From Centrapalus pauciflorus (taxonomy: Eukaryota > Streptophyta > Magnoliopsida > Asterales > Asteraceae), in the NCBI GenBank assembly GCA_020465985.1, contig JAANYP010007640.1:1-64000 (forward strand): DNA of 64,000 nt, written 5' to 3'. The notes beneath the pieces were generated by a model. The model saw only the letters and a list, made by a program, of their open reading frames with translations, searched no databases and had not been told where the DNA came from. Position 1 is the stretch's first letter. Each line of letters begins with the position of its first letter. Shown here piece after piece: positions 11,715 to 20,229 of this stretch. The position numbers and the translations under genes were made by a program.

Positions 11715-12345
11715 GTTCCTCATGGTTTTGTGCTTTGATGGTTTTGCGTCTTTATGTATTCTACATAAAATTGGTTTGTATTTTTATATAGAATGTACGT
11801 TAAATTGAATAAATAGTATTCTATACATAATTGAGTGTAGTTAGTGTGTATCTATCTAGAATATTATTATTGATGTACTAGTATGTTCGTGTTCGTTCAT
11901 TTAAATTTAGCCGAACAAATAAATGAACACAGACATAAACGAATGGAAGATTCTCTGTTCGTGTTCGTTCGTTAAGGATTTGGCCCTATTTGTGTTCGTA
12001 ACGGAGATTATCACGTGAATGCATCCCGTCAAAAAATGGTGATAAAAAATGGTGATACTAATAGAACCTCTATGTATTGAAGAACCTTGAAAAAATGCAT
12101 CGCTAGGAAAAATTGTAATGCATCCCGTGAAATAGATTATGCATCATACGATAATAATCATGCGTCAAGATCACTTGATGCATCATGCTAGGAGTTTGAT
12201 GCATCACGATCACTTAATGCATCATGCGGCCGGTTTGAGTCGGGTTGGTACGGCAGTCCAAACCATTTTGGTTATGACCGAATCATACAGTTGAAGTCGG
12301 TTCGCAGTTTTCATGAATCTTCACAAAAATAAATTGATAAATAAC
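11715..12345. other. AT-rich locus DNA with repeat debris
   Basis: No coding sequence supported. 11890-12000 holds GTTCGTGTTCGTTCG-type repeats in both orientations, as in internal parts of non-autonomous hAT-like elements (weak). 12015-12235 contains about eight copies of TGCATC followed by A/C-rich bases, several as TGATGCATCA. Confidence 0.35.
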
Positions 12346-12412
12346 TTAAGTGGGAATTGAACACAAAATCTATAATTTAATAAAACAATGCTTTAACCAT
12401 TAAGCAACAAGT
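12346..12412 (-). other. tRNA-like segment (possible SINE head)
   Basis: Minus strand: TTGCTTAATGGTTAAAGC (12407-12390) resembles a pol III A box. TGTTCAATTCCCA (12363-12351) resembles a B box, about 35 bases on. No cloverleaf or intact tRNA is seen, so a decayed tRNA-derived SINE is the best guess. Confidence 0.35.
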
Positions 12413-12872
12413 AACAAGATGATGCCTCATTTTGTTTTCAACCATCACAAAGATCTAGTATGGGTTTTTTGAAGATTCGTTGATGATTTTTGTCATTTCC
12501 AAACATAATGAATGTTCATGTTTTGGATTTAATTTTTTTTAAAAAAAAAAACCAAATATGCACATTTTTGTATTTATCACATGTGTAATAAGTCAAATAT
12601 TATACATATAATAGTTATATATTATATGTATAATAGTTACCCTATTACATGTATAATAGCTTTTATTGTATGTATAATAATTGATGTTAATTTTGTATTG
12701 TTATTCAAGTCTGTATCACATTCAATTTTTTGTGTTTTTTGATTTTGTTAATAATTTTTGAATGTATTTGTATTCTTCATATTCTTAGAATTTGAATATG
12801 TATAATTTTAAATGTTATTTTGAAGCGTTGATAAATGTTGTTTCATATCTGAGTTTTTTAAAAAACCAAATC
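12413..12872. repeat. AT-rich flank with degenerate minisatellite, segment 1
   Basis: From about 12570 the sequence repeats variants of ATTACATGTGTAATA and ATGTATAATAG. The same array resumes at 19304, showing that the 12873-19298 element interrupts it. The last five bases (aaatc, 12868-12872) are the left TSD copy. Confidence 0.6.
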
Positions 12873-14856
12873 TGTAACATCCCAAATTCGAGATAATTGC
12901 GTGTAATTATTTTAGTGGATAATTAAATAATTATATTTGTGTTGGACCAATGAGATCCCGAGTAGTGGATTGATACGTGTCGGGTTATGAGTTACGTGTT
13001 ATCGGGTAATTAATTTGGTGGATTTAATTTATTGGCTCATTTATTTTATTATTATTGCGTGTTCCAATTAAATTCCGTTTCGTGGATTTAACGTGTCAAG
13101 ATTGAGTAATACGTGTCTCCGAGCTAATAATTAGTGGATTATTATTATCTTTGAGATCGTGGATTTAATTGGGTTCTAATGATATTAATTGTGAAAAAGT
13201 GATATCGGGTTCGAGTTAATGGGTCCGGGACCGGTTGAGATAGAACCGTACATATATGTTTATCCTTTACTTCTTCCTTATCCATTTCTTGAGAGCTTAA
13301 AGGTGTGAGTGTGTGAAATTGTGTGGAGCTTCAGCAGGAATTGAAGTTGAAGATTAAGAATTGGGTGCTGTGTATTGCTTCATCTCCTTCCTTCCCTTGT
13401 GTTCTTGAGTTTTCAAAGGTAAGGCTCCATGATTGGGATAGTTAATTCTTGAGATATATATATGTGTGTATGTGGGGATTGGTTTCTGGGAGTATATGGG
13501 TTAATTATATATGAATCTTGTGTCTTTTGCTGCTAAAAATCGGAGGTGGGGGTTGAAAACCCCCTGGTTCGGCTATGGAGTTCGAAGGTCAAATCTGCTG
13601 CTGTCTGGCAAAAGCGCGGCGCGTTTTCTGATCTGCAAAAAATTTCAATAGGGTCATCATAAGAGAGTTTTGAGTCGTTATTTAGTCGAGTCCCGTCGAG
13701 ATATTATTGAATTGAATTATTTGGGATTTTGGGTCTCGATAGGGATCCCGTAAAAGAGTTTCGGGGATCGGTTATCCGTTTAAGATATTGAGTAGGATTT
13801 CGTTGGGTTTCCGGGGTTTCATTGAGTTGCTTTTGAGTCCGGGTCGGGTTTTGTTTGGACTTCGGGGCTTCGACTGGGATTATTATTGGGTCTGATTATG
13901 TTAAAGTGTTGTGTTCGGATTTGCTTTCCGTTATTCTGAGGATTTTGTTAACGGTTGGGATCCGTGTGATTTCAGGGATGGGTCAGCGAGCCGAGCCGAG
14001 TCAAAGATTTCGGGATTAGTGGATCGATCAGGTGAGTACCCGAGTTCCTTTTCAAACCCGGGACCGTTTTACGAGTCATAACTGTGTAGTTAGCTTTGTA
14101 TATGTGTATATTGTGTACTGTGTATGAGACAGGGACGTGGACGTCAGGTATGATTCGGTTCTTACATATGTGATATATGTGCATGAGATGAGATCCAGTT
14201 CGGGGTCCGAGATGAGTTCCATACGGACGGTGATTCACGATGTGAGATCGCGTGGGTTGACTGTCCCTAACAGTCCTTGGAGCGTGTATACACGGCAGGG
14301 CCTGTAGCCGGTTCGCGCCCGTGCTACAGGGTTGTGGCTAACCACCAGTGCGCACGGTCGTTAGCTGGGGAGGAGTCCCCTACAGTGATATTGTGTGCAG
14401 GGCTTCGGATCTCATGCTGAGTGTTCATACCTGCTTTATACTGCTGATTGCCAGAGACAGAGATTGAGCTTGTGTTGTGTGTATGTGCTACGTGTTCGCA
14501 TGCTATGTGTTTACTGTGCAGAGTCTAACCCTCGAGTACTCACGAGCTTTCGAGCTTACGTATTCGAGTCTTCCGTGTTCAGGGTTTCAGCGAAGGGTTC
14601 AGTAGCTGGGTTTGTTGATCAGAGACTCGCCGTTATGCGAAGACTATTACAGCTGCCTGTGTCATCAATTATGTTAGTGTTTGTGTCTTATGGGATATTG
14701 TTAATCAGTGAATGATGTGTAAACAATATTATGTGAAAGTTTTAAATTAATGGTGATTCCGAGTTATCCTATGACATATGTGTAATTGAGTTATTGAGAT
14801 ATGCCACATGTGTATTGCATTGACGTGGCATTTCCGGGATCGGGGAGGGTGTTACA
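12873..14856 (+). repeat. 5' LTR of the TR-GAG element
   Basis: Starts TGTAACATCCCAAATTCG and ends GGGTGTTACA; 1984 bp. Seven AGTGGAT/CGTGGATTTAA copies, six of them in the first 300 bases. A donor-like TTTTCAAAG|GTAAGG at 13418/13419 follows a C/T-rich leader. GC-rich AAAGCGCGGCGCGTTTT at 13611-13627. A hairpin cluster lies at 14259-14380. The 106-codon frame at 14395-14715 recurs in the other LTR only because the LTRs are young. Confidence 0.95.
14259..14380 (+). other. cluster of five RNA hairpins
   Basis: Consecutive perfect stems: GACTGT/ACAGTC (14259-14275, loop CCCTA); GTGTATACAC (14284-14293); CCTGTAGC/GCTACAGG (14301-14330, with inner CGG/CCG); GCTAAC/GTTAGC (14337-14365, around GTGCGCAC); GGGGA/TCCCC (14367-14380). 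Repeated in the 3' LTR around 18703-18824. A structured RNA signal (packaging, dimerisation or export) is an inference. Confidence 0.6.
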
Positions 14857-14859
14857 GCA

Positions 14860-14872
14860 TGGTATCAGAGCT
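14860..14872 (+). other. primer binding site, tRNA-iMet
   Basis: TGGTATCAGAGCT three bases after the LTR end, complementary to the initiator tRNA-Met 3' end. Confidence 0.9.
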
Positions 14873-15041
14873 TGTGGTTTGAAGTCTGAGTATCAATTAG
14901 TGGATGCTTAACTTAAACCTTGTTCCGATCCGTGGGGGATCCATTGCGATTGATTTTAGTGGAATTAATTAACCTGGCTTAGTGTATAACGCTGGGTGAC
15001 CTATCTATGGTTCTCAATTGTTTTGGTTTGTGCAGATAATT

Positions 15042-16382
15042 ATGGCAGATCAGGGCGAGGGATCCGGCGCGGGTAAGCTGCCAGAGGACGAGTTTATTCG
15101 CAAGTCAGAGCTTCTGGGGGTATTGACCGAGTTTTACAGACAGCAAAGAGAACAGGAGCGGGAGCAGGATCAGGGTATGGGACCACGTGTTGGGGGTGGT
15201 CAGGATACGGGTACGGGTGTTTCTTCATCTACGTCTCGTCGAGGGGGTTCGTTTAAGGATTTCATGACCGGGAATCCGCCAGAGTTTAGAGGCGGAGGTG
15301 AGCCAGGGATGGCTATGGCATGGGAGCGCGAGGTAGAGGCTGCTTTTCGAGTTGCGCATGTGGATCCGAGAGACATGGTGGGGTATGCAGTTTATCTTTT
15401 GAGGGGAGGGGCATCTCAGTGGTGGAAATCTATCGAGTCAGCCATGACTTCTTCCGCGGCGTATGCGATGACGTGGGATCAGTTTAGAGCCGTGTTCGAG
15501 CTGCAGTACATTCCTAGAGACGAGAGGCGGGAGATGGAGCGGCGATTCCTACATCTACAGCAGGGAGAGATGACGGTGCAGCAGTATGTAGACCAGTTCA
15601 ATGAGTACTCCCAGTTTGCGACTCATCACATCGCCACCGAGCAGCGAAAGGTTGATGCATTCGTTGATGGACTGCGAGCTGACATCAGAGAGTTCGTTGG
15701 GATGCACGAGATGCCTACATTTGCCAGAGCATTGGAAATGGCCCGCATCAGAGAACGGGAGATAGCTAAGCAGAGAGAGGACCCATTCTTTCAGCACCGA
15801 CGTGAGAGGACTCCCGAGCGGTCCTCGAGAGACCGGAGGCATTCCAGAGACGACTCCAGGGAGCGACGTTCGGGTCAGAGTTCGAGAGATAGACGAGATA
15901 GAGACAGGGACAGGGACAGGGAGTAGAGATCGAGTGGACCGGGGAGGAGCCAGAGATCAGATCGGCAGAGTCAGAGGCAAAGTTCGAGATATACAGAGCA
16001 GAGTCAGAGCAGCGTAGGGCAGAGGCCTCGAGATGGGGGCGATAGGGGAGACAGTTCAGCTGGAGATCGAGAGTGCTTGAGATGCAACCGTCGCCATAGT
16101 GGGCCGTGCGTGCCTAGGTGTTATCGATGCGGCCAGCGTGGGCATGCTGTTGCCACGTGTACAGTTCCAGAGCCATTGTGCTTCCGTTGCAGGAGGCCGG
16201 GGCACAGGGTGCGAGACTGTCCAGAGTTGGGATCAGCGGTGCAGGGTGCGAGTTCCAGTGGGGCTAGAGCTGAGCCGTCGTCATCCGGTCGTCATGATTC
16301 TCGGGCGCGGGGTCGGGTATTTCAGGCGACTACAGAGGCAGCTCGAGATGATGCTGATATGGTTTCGGGTATGTCTTTCTGA
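15042..16382 (+). pseudogene. gag polyprotein with one in-frame amber codon
   Basis: Encodes the capsid/nucleocapsid protein of the element. Start chosen at 15042 (MADQGEGSGAGK): it follows the acceptor-like site, and the upstream codons are leader. Residues about 80-230 form a retrotransposon gag domain (FKDFMTGNPPEFRG, QWWKSIESAM, TWDQFRAVFELQYIP, VQQYVDQFNEYS). An R/D/E/S-rich linker follows, then nucleocapsid with two CCHC knuckles (CYRCGQRGHAVATC, CFRCRRPGHRVRDC) preceded by CLRCNRRHSGPC. A single TAG at 15924-15926 interrupts an otherwise continuous frame to the TGA at 16380. It may be a point mutation or sequencing error; translational readthrough cannot be excluded but has no support. 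No protease follows. Confidence 0.85.
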
Positions 16383-17278
16383 GCTTGCTTTGAATGTGTG
16401 TCAATTGTGGGGCGGGTCATTGGGTTATGTCTGCGATAAGTGTATGTGTTCTGTTACGTGTGACTGTTCTGTTATGTCTGTGATTATGTGGCTCAGTGAT
16501 AGAGATGTGGAAGGGTTGTGTATGGGTTATATGGGATTGTTATATCTGGGTATGTGTGTGAGAGTGAGATATATCGTGGTAAGATGGGTTATCAGAGTTC
16601 TGGGATTGGGCATTGTGCTATGTTGAATGGATTAATCCTGTTGACTTATGTGAGCCATGTGAGTATTTATTGCGAATTTGTTGTGATGTGCTAGTGGATT
16701 ATCATATTGATAGTGGATTTAAATTCTTGTGTGTGCCATCCATATCTATGATATTGCGTTTTATGAGATGCGTTTATCGGTTGCGGTGAAAAGAGTTGAG
16801 AATTTTGTTGTGATAGTGGATTAGTATATTGAGAGTGGATTTAATCTTTTTATGAGTTTAACCATGTTTATGAGCTTGCGTTTAGTGATTCGATGGAGAT
16901 GTCTTTATGTGTTGTGTTAGTGGATAATCTATACAGAGTTATGCGGGTATGTGATGAGGGAGAGTGAAAATCGATGGATTGAGATGATATGTGAATCCGG
17001 TGGCTTATGAGGTAATGCCACGTGAAGACTCTGTGAATAGAGGATCTTTCAGTTGCCGATATGTGAATTAAGGGGATTTAATTGAGCTATTAGTGGATTG
17101 ACTAACTGTGAAATGAAGATGTGCGATAGTGATGATTATGCCATTCAGAGTTCAAATGCGAATTTATCAAGAGTTGTTGATGATGTCGAGAATTGTGAGC
17201 CAACATTTTCGGGGATTTGATTTAGAGATGTGTAATTGCGAATGGGCTTGCGATAGATTCCGGGGACGGAATCTTTTT
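16383..17278 (+). other. noncoding 3' interior of the TR-GAG element
   Basis: No coding sequence; G/T-rich. Contains at least six AGTGGATT-type copies (about 16690, 16712, 16815, 16836, 16917, 17092), the motif also multiplied in the LTR. Two more lie near 14897 and 14955. Confidence 0.6.
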
Positions 17279-17292
17279 AAGAGGGGAGGATT
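17279..17292 (+). other. polypurine tract
   Basis: AAGAGGGGAGGATT ending at the 3' LTR start; primes plus-strand DNA synthesis. Confidence 0.85.
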
Positions 17293-19298
17293 TGTAACAC
17301 CCCAAATTCGAGATAATTGCGTGTAATTATTTTAGTGGATAATTAAATAATTATATTTGTGTTGGACCAATGAGATCCCGAGTAGTGGATTGATACGTGT
17401 CGGGTTATGAGTTACATGTTATCGGGTAATTAATTTGGTGGATTTAATTTATTGGCTCATTTATTTTATTATTATTGCGTGTTCCAATTAAATTCCGTTT
17501 CGTGGATTTAACGTGTCAAGATTGAGTGATACGTGTCTCCGAGCTAATAATTAGTGGATTATTATTATCTTTGAGATCGTGGATTTAATTGGGTTCTAAT
17601 GATATTAATTGTGAAAAAGTGATATCGGGTTCGGGTTAATGGGTCCGGGACCGGTTGAGATAGAACCGTACATATATGTTTATCCTTTACTTCTTCCTTA
17701 TCCATTTCTTGAGAGCTTAAAGGTGTGAGTGTGTGAAATTGTGTGGAGCTTCAGCAGGAATTGAAGTTGAAGATTAAGAATTGGGTGCTGTGTATTGCTT
17801 CATCTCCTTCCTTCCCTTGTGTTCTTGAGTTTTCAAAGGTAAGGCTCCATGATTGGGATAGTTAATTCTTGAGAGATATATATGTGTGTATGTGGGGATT
17901 GGTTTCTGGGAGTATATGGGTTAATTATATATGAATCTTGTGTCTTTTGCTGCTAAAAATCGGAGGTGGGGGTTGAAAACCCCCTGGTTCGGCTATGGAG
18001 TTCGAAGGTCAAATCTGCTGCTGTCTGGCAAAAGCGTGGCGCGCAAATTGCAAAAGCGCGGCGCGTTTTCTGATCTGTAGAAAATTTCAATAGGGTCATC
18101 ATAAGAGAGTTTTGAGTCGTTATTTAGTCGAGTCCCGTCGAGATATTATTGAATTGAATTATTTGGGATTTTGGGTCTCGATAGGGATCCCGTAAAAGAG
18201 TTTCGGGGATCGGTTATCCGTTTAAGATATTGAGTCGGATTTCGTTGGGTTTCCTGGGTTTCATTGAGTTGCTTTTGAGTCCGGGTCGGGTTTTGTTTGG
18301 ACTTCGGGGCTTCGACTGGGATTATTATTGGGTCTGATTATGTTAAAGTGTTGTGTTCGGATTTGCTTTCCGTTATTCTGAGGATTTTGTTAACGGTTGG
18401 GATCCGTGTGATTTCAGGGACGGGTCAGCGAGCCGAGCCGAGTCAGAGATTTCGGGATTAGTGGATCGATCAGGTGAGTACCCGAGTTCCTTTTCAAACC
18501 CGGGACCGTTTTACGAGTCATAACTGTGTAGTTAGCTTTGTATATGTGTATATTGTGTACTGTGTATGAGACAGGGACGTGGACGTCAGGTATGATTCGG
18601 TTCTTACATATGTGATATATGTGCATGAGATGAGATCCAGTCCGGGGTCCGAGATGAGTTCCATACGGACGGTGATTCGCGATGTGAGATCGCGTGGGTT
18701 GACTGTCCCTAACAGTCCTTGGAGCGTGTATACACGGCAGGGCCTGTAGCCGGTTCGCGCCCGTGCTACAGGGTTGTGGCTAACCACCGGTGCGCACGGT
18801 CGTTAGCTGGGGAGGAGTCCCCTACAGTGATATTGTGTGCAGGGCTTCGGATCTCATGCTGAGTGTTCATACCTGCTTTATACTGCTGATTGCCAGAGAC
18901 AGAGATTGAGCTTGTGTTGTGTGTATGTGCTACGTGTTCGCATGCTATGTGTTTACTGTGCAGAGTCTAACCCTCGAGTACTCACGAGCTTTCGAGCTTA
19001 CGTATTCGAGTCTTCCGTGTTCAGGGTTTCAGCGAAGGGTTCAGTAGCTGGGTTTGTTGATCAGAGACTCGCCGTTATGCGAAGACTATTGCAGCTGCCT
19101 GTGTCATCAATTATGTTAGTGTTTGTGTCTTATAGGATATTATTAATCAGTGAATGATGTGTAAACAATATTATGTGAAAGTTTTAAATTAATGGTGATT
19201 CCGAGTTATCCTATGACATATGTGTAATTGAGTTATTGAGATATGCCACATGTGTATTGCATTGACGTGGCATTTCCGGGATCGGGGAGGGTGTTACA
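17293..19298 (+). repeat. 3' LTR of the TR-GAG element
   Basis: 2006 bp; differs from the 5' LTR by scattered substitutions and a net 22-bp gain near 18037-18058, where the GCGTGGCGCGCAAATTGCAAAA segment duplicates the GC-rich block. Followed by the TSD aaatc at 19299-19303. Confidence 0.95.
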
Positions 19299-19303
19299 AA
19301 ATC

Positions 19304-19537
19304 TGTATTATTTTTATATTTATTACATGTGTATTAGTCAAATATTACATGTGTAATAGATTTATCTTATATGTATAATAGGTTCTATTAGATGTATAAC
19401 AGTTCTTATTACTTGTGTAATAGCATTATATCATATGTATAGTATATTCTAAATCTGCATTATTTTTATCTGTATAACAAGTTCTAGATCTGCACTATTT
19501 TATGTGTATAATATGTTCTAGTTCTGCATTATTTTAA
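19304..19537. repeat. degenerate AT-rich minisatellite, segment 2
   Basis: Continuation of the array broken at 12872. Repeats of ATTACATGTGTAATA, TATGTATAATAGGTTCTA and TCTGCATTATTTT with poor conservation. Ends in the left MULE TSD ttattttaa (19529-19537). Confidence 0.6.
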
Positions 19538-20055
19538 GGGATAACTGCGCAAAAAACCCCAAACTTGTCAGTTTTTTGTGATTAAAACCCCAAATCATTT
19601 TTCGTTGCATAAAAAACCCCGAACTAACTAAAAATCAGTAAATCAAGGTTTTATCAATTGGTAACCGGTTGAAACCGTTTGTTAATCCTACGTGGACCGG
19701 TAAATAACCTACGTGGAATAAATTTTAATTTTTAAAACTGGTTGTCATGTATTACACATCATTTAAACCCATGTTGATGATGTAATCCCGTTTAAAAAAT
19801 TACAATTAAAAATTATCAACGGGGGTTTAAGTGATGTGTAATACTTGGCAATCGGTTTCAACAATTAAAATTTATTCCACGTAGGTTATTTACTGGTCCA
19901 CGTAGGATTAATAACCGGTTTCAACCGGTTATCCATTGATAAAACCTTGATTTACTGATTTTTAGTTAGTTCGGGGTTTTCTATGCAACAAAAAATGGTT
20001 TGGGGTTTTAATCACGAAAAACTGACAAGTTATGGGTTTCTAGCGTAATTATCCC
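19538..20055. mobile_element. non-autonomous fold-back MULE (518 bp)
   Basis: Ends GGGATAA...TTATCCC with a perfect 9-bp TSD ttattttaa (19529-19537; 20056-20064), the size expected for Mutator-like elements. The two halves are inverted copies for nearly the whole length: CCCCAAACTTGTCAG, GTTGCATA and AACTAACTAAAAATCAGTAAA all recur in reverse complement on the right side. No transposase; needs an autonomous MULE. Confidence 0.85.
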
Positions 20056-20064
20056 TTATTTTAA

Positions 20065-20229
20065 ATGTATAATAGTCAAATATTACATGTGTAACAATTT
20101 TATGATATATGTATAATAGGTTTTAGATCTGCACCATTTTTATGTTTATTTAATGTTTAATAGTTAAATATATATATATATATATACATATATGTTATAT
20201 GTATAATAGTTCCATACTTCTAATATACG
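20065..20229. repeat. degenerate AT-rich minisatellite, segment 3
   Basis: Third piece of the same array, with a TA run at 20169-20186, cut by the Tekay2 LTR at 20230. Confidence 0.6.

Larger units (their letters stand above)
13419..15035 (+). other. predicted leader intron spanning LTR and primer site
   Basis: Donor AAAG|GTAAGG at 13419 matches plant consensus; acceptor GGTTTGTGCAG ends at 15035, six bases before the gag ATG. Removing it would delete most of the LTR, the hairpin cluster and the primer site from a gag mRNA. Inferred only. Confidence 0.5.
12873..19298 (+). mobile_element. gag-only LTR retrotransposon (TR-GAG type), complete
   Basis: Two near-identical LTRs (12873-14856; 17293-19298), a perfect 5-bp TSD aaatc (12868-12872; 19299-19303), a tRNA-iMet primer site, a polypurine tract and a single gag gene. 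No protease, RT, RNase H or integrase is present in the 2.4-kb interior, so it must borrow pol from an autonomous relative. Gag and LTR ends (TGTAACA...GTTACA) suggest a Del/Tekay-type helper. High LTR identity indicates recent insertion. Confidence 0.95.

Noticed and set aside
12346..12412. Functional tRNA gene
   Set aside because: Only box-like words; no acceptor stem, anticodon arm or proper length.
14395..14715. 106-codon open frame repeated at 18837-19157
   Set aside because: Both copies lie inside the two LTRs of one young element; identity follows from LTR identity, with no codon bias or recognisable domain.
15924..15926. Programmed stop-codon readthrough in gag
   Set aside because: No known readthrough context visible (GAG-TAG-AGA) and no pol follows; a point mutation is simpler.
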